Made by a program: the position numbers and the translations under genes. Source: Dehalococcoidia bacterium (GTDB lineage Bacteria > Chloroflexota > Dehalococcoidia > Lucifugimonadales > SHYF01). From it: 6,936 bases of DNA. The first letter of the stretch is position 1; the number at the start of each line of letters is the position of its first letter. Below the pieces are notes generated by a model. That model was not told the origin of the DNA. It worked only from the letters and a program-made list of their open reading frames with translations, and searched no databases. Below, piece after piece: positions 1 through 5,756 of the stretch. The stretch covers positions 1-6,936 of the forward strand of contig SHYF01000089.1 of NCBI GenBank assembly GCA_009692985.1, given 5' to 3'.

Positions 1-1414
1 TTCGCGTCTCCTCTGTCACCACCGCCAGCACACGGGCCGGGTCCCCTAGCAGTGCCCGCAAATCAGCTATGGTATCAGTCAGCTCTTTGTACTCCTCCTC
101 CACCCGCAGGCGCTCCAGGGCAGCCAGCCGCCTCAGTTGCATATCCAGGATCGCCCTGGCCTGTGCATCGTCAAGCGTGAACTGCTCCATCAGCCTCTGT
201 CGGGCGGCCTCGGTGTCTGGGGCGTTGCGAATGAGCTGGATCACGGCGTCCAGGTTCAGTATGGCGATTCGCAGCGCCTCCAGTATGTGCAGGCGCGCCT
301 GCGCTTTGCGCACGTCGAACTCCGCCCGCCTGCGAATGACATCAATACGATAGGTGATGAACTCCTGGAGCATCGAACGGAGGGACAAGGTACGAGGCTG
401 GGCATTGACCAGGGCCAGCATGTTTATGTAGAAGGTGGACTGCAAGGCTGTGTGCTTGAACAGGTTGTTCTTCACCCGTTCTATCTGGGCATCCCGCCGC
501 AGCTCCACCACCATACGCATCCCGTGGCGGTCCGACTCATCCCTTATCTCAGTGATGCCATCTATCTTCTTGTCTTTGGCAAGCTGGGCGATCTTCTCCA
601 CCATGGCTGCCTTGTTCACCATATATGGGATCTCTGTAACTACAAGCTGCCAGCGCCCCCCCCGGCCCATCTCCTCCACATCCATCCGGGCCCGCACCAC
701 CACACGTCCGTGGCCGGTTTCATATGCCTCACGAATGCCTTCCTGGCCCAGAATAATGGCCCCTGTGGGGAAGTCAGGGCCCTTCACAAACTGCATCAAC
801 TCATCAACGGTGGCCTCGGGATGCCCTATGAGGTAGATGGCGGCATCACACACCTCTGTCAGGTTATGGGGAGGAATGCTGGTAGTCATACCGACGGCGA
901 TGCCTGACGAGCCGTTTACCAGCAGGTTGGGCAGCCGCGCAGGAAGAACGGTAGGCTCCTGAAGGGAGCCATCGAAGTTAGGCGCAAAGTCCACGGTGTC
1001 GCGGTCTATATCTAGCAGCATCTCCTGGGCAATAGCTGCCAGCCGCGCCTCCGTGTACCGCATGGCTGCGGGAGGGTCATTGTCAACGCTGCCAAAGTTC
1101 CCTTGGCCTGTGATCAACGGATAGCGCAAGGAGAAGTCCTGGGCCAGCCGCACCATGGCATCGTATACGGAGGTGTCACCGTGAGGGTGGTACTTGCCCA
1201 GCACCTCGCCAACCAGGCGGGCGCTCTTCTTGAACGACGAGCCTGGGGTCATTCCCAGGTCGTCCATGGCGTAGAGGATGCGGCGTTGCACAGGTTTCAG
1301 ACCGTCCCGGACATCCGGCAGCGCCCGCGCGACTATGACGCTCATGGCGTAGTCTAAATAGGAGCCACGCATCTCATCTTCTATGCGTACAGGCCTGATG
1401 GTCCCTGTAGTCAT
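1..1414 (-). CDS. gyrA: DNA gyrase subunit A, N-terminal part (runs off the window)
   Basis: This is the breakage-reunion subunit of type IIA topoisomerase, which with GyrB introduces negative supercoils using ATP. The 471 visible codons begin [20 protein letters not shown] and cover the winged-helix and tower regions and the start of the coiled coil. The family usually has about 800-850 residues, so the C-terminal beta-propeller is missing here. The catalytic tyrosine is Tyr120 in the motif [10 protein letters not shown], equivalent to E. coli Tyr122. The quinolone-determining segment [13 protein letters not shown] has Thr81 and Asp85 at the positions of E. coli Ser83 and Asp87. [13 protein letters not shown] marks the conserved segment before the coiled coil exits. 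The ATG at 1414 is supported by a GGGAGGA Shine-Dalgarno at 1424-1418. The parts I translated codon by codon are free of frameshifts. ParC of topoisomerase IV is the alternative. The GyrA box that would separate them lies outside the window, but the N-terminal sequence is much closer to GyrA. Confidence 0.95.
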   Translation of the reverse strand, partial: MTTGTIRPVRIEDEMRGSYLDYAMSVIVARALPDVRDGLKPVQRRILYAMDDLGMTPGSSFKKSARLVGEVLGKYHPHGDTSVYDAMVRLAQDFSLRYPLITGQGNFGSVDNDPPAAMRYTEARLAAIAQEMLLDIDRDTVDFAPNFDGSLQEPTVLPARLPNLLVNGSSGIAVGMTTSIPPHNLTEVCDAAIYLIGHPEATVDELMQFVKGPDFPTGAIILGQEGIREAYETGHGRVVVRARMDVEEMGRGGRWQLVVTEIPYMVNKAAMVEKIAQLAKDKKIDGITEIRDESDRHGMRMVVELRRDAQIERVKNNLFKHTALQSTFYINMLALVNAQPRTLSLRSMLQEFITYRIDVIRRRAEFDVRKAQARLHILEALRIAILNLDAVIQLIRNAPDTEAARQRLMEQFTLDDAQARAILDMQLRRLAALERLRVEEEYKELTDTIADLRALLGDPARVLAVVTEETR

Positions 1415-1483
1415 TGTTCCTCCCAGGGCATGGGCTGATTACTGAGCCGCCCCTGCATTCGACCCAATGGGTATGATTTCAGA

Positions 1484-1519
1484 TGATGGTATTCTACCAG
1501 ATACAGTGGGTATTTACAA
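1484..1519 (-). promoter_or_regulatory. Sigma70-type promoter for gyrA
   Basis: Read on the minus strand there is a TTGTAA -35 box (1519-1514), a 17-nt spacer and a TAGAAT -10 box (1496-1491). These match the consensus at 4/6 and 5/6 positions. The predicted start of transcription is near 1484, giving a leader of about 70 nt before the gyrA ATG at 1414. Position, orientation and spacing all fit; no experimental evidence is available. Confidence 0.6.
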
Positions 1520-1558
1520 TAATTCAAATCGGATTGTTTGGATGGAGCGAGCACGCGA

Positions 1559-1583
1559 ACAACTCTCCGACGCGGAGCGTTGT
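1559..1583. repeat. Imperfect inverted repeat (hairpin) upstream of gyrA
   Basis: The arms ACAAC-t-CTCCG and CGGAG-c-GTTGT pair around an ACG loop: five pairs, one mismatch, then five pairs. It lies between the putative terminator and the gyrA promoter. It could be an accessory hairpin of the terminator or an operator-like dyad; the sequence does not decide. Confidence 0.45.
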
Positions 1584-1586
1584 GTC

Positions 1587-1623
1587 AAAAGTCAGAAAAG
1601 TGCAGGGAACCTAGGTTCCCTGC
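1587..1623 (-). terminator. Putative Rho-independent terminator of the TPR/amidotransferase unit
   Basis: A perfect 22-bp palindrome (1602-1623) has arms GCAGGGAAC and GTTCCCTGC around a CTAG centre. On the minus strand it is followed by ACTTTTCTGACTTTT, a T-rich but interrupted tail. The nine-pair GC-rich stem lies about 140 nt downstream of the amidotransferase stop codon. On the plus strand the stem is not followed by T residues, so termination of minus-strand transcripts is the better reading. The interrupted T tract keeps confidence moderate. Confidence 0.5.
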
Positions 1624-1631
1624 TGGGGTTA

Positions 1632-1646
1632 TAGGGGTGTCCCCTA
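1632..1646. repeat. Short GC-rich hairpin with TGT/ACA loop
   Basis: TAGGGG and CCCCTA pair around a TGT loop. The minus-strand reading, with core GGGGACACCCC, resembles the hairpin at 3597-3613 in the other large intergenic region. This suggests that both are copies of one dispersed repeat. Confidence 0.45.
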
Positions 1647-1658
1647 ATTCTTTAGATT

Positions 1659-1687
1659 ACCCCCTTCTCACAAAGGGAGAATGGGGT
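1659..1687. repeat. Imperfect inverted repeat of the CCCCCTTCTC...GAGAA-GGGG type
   Basis: The arms CCCCcTTCTC and GAGAAtGGGG pair with one mismatch around a short loop, and TAGGGGGTTGAGGG follows. Intergenic elements of this look are common in environmental bacterial genomes; that is recollection and was not searched. No protein is encoded here. Confidence 0.45.
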
Positions 1688-1763
1688 AGGGGGTTGAGGG
1701 CAATCATCCGGCCATATGCAGAAGCAAGAAGACCCGACCACGCACCAAGCGCAGAGAGAAAGG

Positions 1764-2492
1764 CTATGTGGACGACGCCTGGGTGGAGCGCCGGCGGCCA
1801 GCAGCCGTCTCGGCCCTCTCCACAAAGGCCTGGAAAAGCCTGCTGAACGCCTTAGGCATCTCATCCTCGTTTTCAGGGTGGCACTGCACGCCAATAACCC
1901 AGTCGTGGGCTGGGCTTTCCACCGCCTCTATAAGTCCATCGCCCAGGGAGTAGGCGGAAGCCAGCAGGGCTACTGACTTCTGTGGCTCCTTCAGTCCCTG
2001 ATGATGGCGGCTGTTCAATCGAAAGAAGCCTCCGGTCCCCAAGATGGCCGCCAGCTTTGTCCCCAGCGACACGTACACCTCGTGGAACGCGGAGTGGCCC
2101 GGTCCGGCCCCGTGCTGCTCACGGTGGTTGGGCAAGTCCTGTATAAGCTTGCCGCCAAAAGCAACGTTCAAAAGCTGCATTCCACGACAAACGCCCAAGA
2201 TGGGCAGATTCTCTCTCAAAGCGTGGCGCAGAAGTGCCATCTCCATATCATCGCGGGGCCTGTTGGTATGTACTCCCGCCTTGGGGTCAACGGCCGCGCC
2301 ATAAAGCTCAGGATCCACGTCCGCGCCGCCCGTGAGCAGCAGGGCAGTGGCGCCACTCATGGGATCGCCAGGCGGTAGGATCTCTTGTGGCGATACGACT
2401 CGCACAAGTGCGCCCCGGCGTTCCAATGACACAACGTAGGGATCAGCGCTGTGTTCCAGTGCAGCAGTCACCAAGATGAGTGGCTTAGCCAT
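1764..2492 (-). CDS. Class I glutamine-amidotransferase-like hydrolase (PuuD / peptidase C26 family)
   Basis: The family contains gamma-glutamyl-GABA hydrolase (PuuD) of putrescine breakdown and related cytosolic gamma-glutamyl hydrolases, which cleave gamma-glutamyl amides by a cysteine nucleophile. From the ATG at 2492 the protein has 242 residues, close to the usual 240-260. The nucleophile elbow GVCRGMQLLNV gives Cys102, and the GVQCHPE motif gives His205 and Glu207, so the full triad is present. LLLTGGADVDPELYG near residue 55 and NSRHHQGL near residue 160 are also typical of the family. A TTG start at 2537 would add 15 residues but has no ribosome-binding site and adds no conserved sequence, so ATG is preferred, although its own site is weak too. 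The gene follows the TPR gene by 63 nt and probably shares its transcript. No polyamine genes are nearby, so the true substrate is unknown. Confidence 0.85.
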   Translation of the reverse strand: MAKPLILVTAALEHSADPYVVSLERRGALVRVVSPQEILPPGDPMSGATALLLTGGADVDPELYGAAVDPKAGVHTNRPRDDMEMALLRHALRENLPILGVCRGMQLLNVAFGGKLIQDLPNHREQHGAGPGHSAFHEVYVSLGTKLAAILGTGGFFRLNSRHHQGLKEPQKSVALLASAYSLGDGLIEAVESPAHDWVIGVQCHPENEDEMPKAFSRLFQAFVERAETAAGRRRSTQASST

Positions 2493-2555
2493 AGAGCTTT
2501 GTGCGAAACCCGAAACCCAGGGTGTGAACCCAAGCAAGGAGTTGGCCGGGCGAGC

Positions 2556-3392
2556 CTAGTTGTCCTCTTCTGCATCTTCTCCACCATCGGACTCATTTGC
2601 ACGGGAATAGCGGGGACGAATGTCAGCGGGCTCTCCGCTTTCCTCCCATTCGGAGTTGAACGCTGCCTCAATCTGCTCGTCCTCCTCCTCCTCCAGCAGG
2701 TCCATGTCTAGCATTGGAGTTGGAGGTAACGGACGGAGTTGGTCACTTCGGACAGGGAAGGAAGTTATCCTTTCCTGGCTGGGGTGCTGGAATGTCTCCC
2801 GCATAATAATTGTGACTTGGTTACCGCTCAACCGGGAAACAGCAGCTTCATACTGGTTGCCGCCTTGCATGAGCCGGGTGAGCCGGGCAGCGAGCCGCGG
2901 GGGTACCTGGCCCAGGTATTCGCCATCTACTGATTCTGCCACCAGCCTGTGGTCGCTAATACGTAGAGTCAGGGCGTCACCCGCCGTTGCTTTGGCCAGC
3001 GCCTCTTTGCCGGCGGGGTATTCAAGGACTACTGTCCCGGCCTTGCCGCGCTCCTCCAGGAAATGCTCTGGTCCCAGTTTAACGGCCTTCTTTGGATGTT
3101 GCCCTTCCTTCTTCAGCAGGCTTAGGCGATCAAGGTTCTTTCGGGCAATTCCATTGCTGGGGGAAAGCTGTAGCGCCTTGGCAAATGCGGACCGCGCTTC
3201 GGCATACTTCCCCTGCTCAAAAAGCGCCTTGCCCAACCGGTTATGAGCCTCTATATCATCCGGGAACAGCTCTATGATCGAGCGGTTGATGGAGGCCGCT
3301 TCCTCCCAGCGGTTCTCCATGGCCATGGCTATGGCCTCTTTGGACTTCTCTCTCCGCACTCGCGATCTGTATTCTGCCTGGTACAACGTCAT
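2556..3392 (-). CDS. TPR protein with HIRAN-like middle domain and acidic tail
   Basis: I do not recognise a named gene. From the ATG at 3392 the product has 278 residues and no signal peptide or membrane segment, so it is probably cytosolic. About residues 14-81 form two tetratricopeptide repeats; the second, IEAHNRLGKALFEQGKYAEA onward, has the usual G, Y and A positions. Residues 119-200 contain LTLRISDHRLVAESVDGEYL then GQVPPRLAARLTRLMQGG and YEAAV. This resembles the HIRAN fold pattern (G-x-x-P, then A-x-x-L-x-x-L-x-x-G-x-x-Y-x-A), known from SNF2 helicases and some stand-alone bacterial proteins that bind DNA ends. This domain call is my inference. Residues 231-278 are strongly acidic (LLEEEEDEQ and a terminal GGEDAEEDN) and probably disordered. 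The ATG at 3392 follows GAGGAAGGTGG. The ATG at 3407 would put that signal inside the gene and leave a leader of only about seven nt, so it is less likely. Confidence 0.7.
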   Translation of the reverse strand: MTLYQAEYRSRVRREKSKEAIAMAMENRWEEAASINRSIIELFPDDIEAHNRLGKALFEQGKYAEARSAFAKALQLSPSNGIARKNLDRLSLLKKEGQHPKKAVKLGPEHFLEERGKAGTVVLEYPAGKEALAKATAGDALTLRISDHRLVAESVDGEYLGQVPPRLAARLTRLMQGGNQYEAAVSRLSGNQVTIIMRETFQHPSQERITSFPVRSDQLRPLPPTPMLDMDLLEEEEDEQIEAAFNSEWEESGEPADIRPRYSRANESDGGEDAEEDN

Positions 3393-3414
3393 ATCCACCT
3401 TCCTCATTCCAGGG

Positions 3415-3450
3415 GAAGCCGATTGTAAGGCAATGCTACTGTATACGCAA
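3415..3450 (-). promoter_or_regulatory. Sigma70-type promoter for the TPR/amidotransferase unit
   Basis: On the minus strand TTGCGT (3450-3445) is followed by a 17-nt spacer and TACAAT (3427-3422), a 5/6 match to the -10 consensus. Transcription would start near 3415, about 23 nt before the chosen ATG. That spacing also supports 3392 over 3407 as the start of translation. Confidence 0.55.
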
Positions 3451-3596
3451 GCCCCATTTTGTATTATTCCCGTATTCTTCCAAATACCTTGGTGACTTAA
3501 CAGGGTGATGAAGAACTCTTTCGACCATCCCCTTGGCCCCCTTTACTTCGCTACGCTCAAGGACAAGCTCTGGCCAGGAAGGTGGTATAAGATTAT

Positions 3597-3613
3597 CTGG
3601 GGGACACCCCCAG
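3597..3613. repeat. Perfect GC-rich hairpin, possible terminator of the minus-strand operon
   Basis: CTGGGGG and CCCCCAG pair perfectly around an ACA loop. It lies about 120 nt beyond the stop codon of the mannose synthase gene. On the minus strand it is followed by ATAATCTTATA, which is only weakly T-rich, so a terminator role is possible but not strong. The core matches that at 1632-1646. Confidence 0.5.
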
Positions 3614-3615
3614 TC

Positions 3616-3700
3616 CCCTGCCCCTTCGGCTTCCCCATTCGCTTCGCTCAGGGCTTCGGCTCACTCAGGGCAGGCTCCGGGGCTCCGCCCCTCTGGACTC
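3616..3700. repeat. Composite GC-rich intergenic repeat
   Basis: TTCGGCT occurs at 3625-3631 and 3655-3661 with a variant TTCGCT between them. CTCAGGGC occurs at 3647-3654 and 3664-3671, 17 bases apart. The hairpin GGGGC-TCC-GCCCC follows at 3679-3691. The style suggests a decayed or shuffled dispersed intergenic element. Its borders are approximate. Confidence 0.45.
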
Positions 3701-3730
3701 CCATTCTTGGCAGCCTGTTAATGTTGGTGG

Positions 3731-4465
3731 TCAACCCTTTTCTTTACCGTTGGTCCTCAACCGGGTCAAACGCACCTGGAAGGATCGCCACAAAGCCTCC
3801 ATCACTATATTTACGCTCATTTTCGACCCACCGGATTTGCGCTCCTGGAAGACGTAAGGGACCTCCTGCACACTGAACCCCATTTGCTGGCATCGATACA
3901 TCAGTTCGGCCTGAAAGATGTAGCCTTTGCTACGCAGGGCTTCCAATGGCACCTGCTCCAGCACCCTTCTCTGGAATGCCTTGAACCCCGATTTGGTGTC
4001 CTGGATGTGCAGCCCTATTACCCAGCGCACGTACATGTCGCCACCGCGGCTGAGGAAGCGCCTGGCAACTCCCCATTCGCTGGCGACTCCACCACCTGGG
4101 ATATACCGCGAACCAACCGCCACGTCGCACCCCTTGATGCTTTCCAACATGGCGGGGATGCACTCCGGAGGGTGCGACAGGTCGGCATCCATCTGGATAA
4201 TAACGTCTGCCTGGAGCCGCAGTGCTTCCCGGAACCCGGCCACATACGCAGGCCCCAGCCCTTCCTTCCTGGGCCGGCGCAGGACGTGAACTCTTCCAGG
4301 GTATGCCTTATCCAGAGCCTCCGCTGCTGCAGCCGTGCCATCCGGGGAGTTGTCGTCCACCACCAGCAGCTCCAGAGCCGGAATATGCAGGCCAAAAAGG
4401 TGTTGCGCCAGGTTTGACAGGTTTCCCGCCTCGTTGTAGGTGGGCACCACTACAAGAACATTCAT
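3731..4465 (-). CDS. Polyprenol-phosphate mannose synthase-like GT2 glycosyltransferase (DPM1 type)
   Basis: The family transfers a sugar, typically mannose from GDP-mannose, to a polyprenyl phosphate at the cytosolic face of the membrane, giving a lipid-linked donor for protein or cell-surface glycosylation. The 244-residue protein is a single GT-A domain. VVVPTYNE (6-12) and VDDNSPDGT (36-44) form the nucleotide-sugar site, and the metal-binding DAD is at 93-95 in QMDADLSHPP. GSRYIPGG (118-125), DTKSGFKAF (156-164) and the basic ERKSGGSKMS (208-217) near the C terminus are hallmarks of DPM1. No membrane segment is visible, so it is like the short soluble DPM1 rather than forms with C-terminal helices. 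The ATG at 4465 overlaps the stop of the preceding gene as ATGA and is preceded by AGGAG five nt upstream, implying translational coupling. The sugar could differ from mannose. Confidence 0.88.
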   Translation of the reverse strand: MNVLVVVPTYNEAGNLSNLAQHLFGLHIPALELLVVDDNSPDGTAAAAEALDKAYPGRVHVLRRPRKEGLGPAYVAGFREALRLQADVIIQMDADLSHPPECIPAMLESIKGCDVAVGSRYIPGGGVASEWGVARRFLSRGGDMYVRWVIGLHIQDTKSGFKAFQRRVLEQVPLEALRSKGYIFQAELMYRCQQMGFSVQEVPYVFQERKSGGSKMSVNIVMEALWRSFQVRLTRLRTNGKEKG

Positions 4466-5244
4466 TCCTTCTCCTGTTGTTGGCCCGTGGCGTAGGCAGG
4501 CCCCCGCCTACCGTATTTGCCTCGCCAGGCGTTCCAGCGCACCCGCAGGAGATCCCTGCTCATAGCCAGCCCATCGCGTAGGGGACGGACCTTGCTCTCA
4601 GTTCTATAGTGCCAGTCTATGGGAACTTCAGCTAGCCTTAGCCCCTTGCGCCGGGCCATGAACAGCACCTCCACGTCAAAGCCGAACCCAGGTATCCGCT
4701 GCAATGGAAAGAGGGCCTCCGCGGCACGGCTGGAGAAGCATTTGAAACCACACTGGGTATCGCGGATGCCAGGGACGGCCAAGGCCGCTGTCATGGCGTT
4801 GAACAGTCGTCCCTGGAGGTGCCTGCGCCACGGCTCGCCTATCCGTCTGGCCCCTTTAGCTTCGCGGGATCCTATGGCCACGTCGCATCCGGCAAGCTGT
4901 GGCGGAAGGAACCGCTCCAACTGCTCGATGGGCATTGACAGGTCGGCGTCACAAAGGAACCGGTACTGAGCAGTGGCGGAGAGGATACCGGAGCGCACTG
5001 CCCCGCCCTTGCCACGGTGTGGCAATGGGAGCAGCAATACCTGCGGCTGCTCCCTGGCAAACTCAGTCACCAAGGCTGCCGTCCCATCTGTGCTGCCATC
5101 GTCCGCAACCAGGACACTCCAGGTGTATGCCTGGGCAGACAGGTAGCTGGTAACCTGGCGGAGGGTAAAGAGGATGCGCCGCTCCTCGTTGTAGGCAGGG
5201 ATTACGACCGAGAGGAACGGCTCGTCTGGCGGAACTCGGTTCAT
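4462..5244 (-). CDS. Polyprenyl-phosphate glucosyltransferase-like GT2 protein (ALG5 type)
   Basis: ALG5-type enzymes move glucose from UDP-glucose to a polyprenyl phosphate. From the ATG at 5244 the protein has 260 residues. SVVIPAYNEE (12-21) and ADDGSTDGT (47-55) begin the GT-A fold. RGKGGAVR (77-84) is typical of this group, CDADLSMP carries the metal-binding DAD at 99-101, and GSREAKGA (126-133), DTQCGFKCF (162-170), FDVEVL (189-194) and EVPIDW follow as in ALG5. There is no clear membrane segment; eukaryotic ALG5 has an extra N-terminal anchor that is absent here. The C-terminal 30 residues are basic and could contact the membrane. A TTG start at 5253 adds three residues. Neither start has a clear ribosome-binding site, so translation may depend on the lysC stop 15 nt upstream. 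The sugar is inferred from family only. Confidence 0.83.
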   Translation of the reverse strand: MNRVPPDEPFLSVVIPAYNEERRILFTLRQVTSYLSAQAYTWSVLVADDGSTDGTAALVTEFAREQPQVLLLPLPHRGKGGAVRSGILSATAQYRFLCDADLSMPIEQLERFLPPQLAGCDVAIGSREAKGARRIGEPWRRHLQGRLFNAMTAALAVPGIRDTQCGFKCFSSRAAEALFPLQRIPGFGFDVEVLFMARRKGLRLAEVPIDWHYRTESKVRPLRDGLAMSRDLLRVRWNAWRGKYGRRGPAYATGQQQEKE

Positions 5245-5258
5245 GGAGGCCAAGGTGT

Positions 5259-5744
5259 CTACTGGTCTTCGTCCAGACGGAAGGCAGAGTGCAACGCCTG
5301 TACCGCCGCCTGGACCTTGTCCTCGGCGACCAGGCAGGTGATCCTGATCTCCGACGTTGTAATCATCTCAATGTTGATGCCAGCTTCAAACAGTGTACGA
5401 AACATGGTGGCGGCGAAGCCGGGCGCGTTCAGCATACCAGTCCCAACTATGCTGATCTTTGCCAGTCTATCGTCGCTGGCGCATCCCCGGGAGCCAATGC
5501 CCTTGGCCACGGGGCCTATGACTTCCAGAGCTTGCCTCAGGTCCCGGCGTGACACGGTGAATGTAACATCTGTGATGTGCTCAACGCTAGCGTTCTGGAC
5601 AATTGTGTCCACGCTTATGCCTTCCTCTGCCAGGGGACCGAACAGCGCTGCGGCTATGCCTGGCCGATCTGGCACCCCAAGGACTGTGATCTTGGCCACG
5701 TTTCGGTCGGCGGCGATGCCACGGACCTTGTTCCGTACTTCCAT
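5259..5744 (-). CDS. Possible internally initiated aspartate kinase beta (regulatory) subunit
   Basis: Inside the lysC frame an ATG at 5744 (codon 245) is preceded by GGAGGA at 5756-5751 with a 6-nt spacer, the best ribosome-binding site in this gene. Translation from it would give 161 residues starting MEVRNKVRGIAADRNVAKIT and containing both ACT domains. In Corynebacterium glutamicum and in Bacillus subtilis aspartokinase II, a beta subunit is made in this way from within the same gene, giving an alpha2-beta2 enzyme. The Corynebacterium start, near residue 250, falls at nearly the same alignment position. The site also makes coding sense as ordinary Glu-Glu/Gly-rich codons, so it could be chance. 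The premature TAA at codon 74 would not affect this product. Confidence 0.5.
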   Translation of the reverse strand: MEVRNKVRGIAADRNVAKITVLGVPDRPGIAAALFGPLAEEGISVDTIVQNASVEHITDVTFTVSRRDLRQALEVIGPVAKGIGSRGCASDDRLAKISIVGTGMLNAPGFAATMFRTLFEAGINIEMITTSEIRITCLVAEDKVQAAVQALHSAFRLDEDQ

Positions 5745-5750
5745 ACCAGC

Positions 5751-5756
5751 TCCTCC
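5751..5756 (-). promoter_or_regulatory. Internal ribosome-binding site in lysC
   Basis: GGAGGA on the minus strand, six nt before the in-frame ATG at 5744. It is stronger than the GGTGA in front of the full-length lysC start at 6476. It decides the proposed beta-subunit start. Confidence 0.5.

Larger units (their letters stand above)
1415..1763. other. Non-coding region between gyrA and the amidotransferase gene
   Basis: About 350 bases without a credible gene. From high to low coordinates it holds the untranslated tail of the amidotransferase gene, a group of four inverted repeats (1687-1559), a putative terminator (1623-1587), the gyrA promoter (1519-1491) and the gyrA leader with its ribosome-binding site. 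Short open frames here overlap the hairpins and have no coding character. Confidence 0.7.
3408..3730. other. Non-coding region between the glycosyltransferase cluster and the TPR unit
   Basis: About 320 bases without a credible gene. The part near 3415-3450 is the TPR promoter. The rest (about 3525-3705) is GC-rich and repetitive, with two short hairpins and direct repeats listed separately. The plus-strand open frame across it translates to low-complexity peptide with no family resemblance and runs into the antisense of the mannose synthase gene. Confidence 0.7.

Noticed and set aside
655..663. Run of C residues within gyrA as a possible frameshift site
   Set aside because: Translation is continuous and conserved on both sides ([24 protein letters not shown]), so the reading frame is intact.
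137..907. Long plus-strand open frame of 256 codons
   Set aside because: It is antisense to gyrA, whose conserved motifs are all on the minus strand. The plus-strand peptide shows no family resemblance.
2493..2537. TTG start adding 15 residues to the amidotransferase
   Set aside because: It has no Shine-Dalgarno, and the added residues are not conserved in character. Family proteins usually begin just before the first beta strand, as with the ATG at 2492.
3505..3876. Plus-strand open frame of 123 codons across the intergenic repeat
   Set aside because: The translation is low-complexity, follows the GC-rich repeats and continues into the antisense of the mannose synthase gene. There is no convincing ribosome-binding site.
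4018..4395. Alternative minus-strand frame of 125 codons inside the mannose synthase gene
   Set aside because: It overlaps a gene with complete DPM1 motifs in another frame and shows only Trp/Arg-rich shadow translation.
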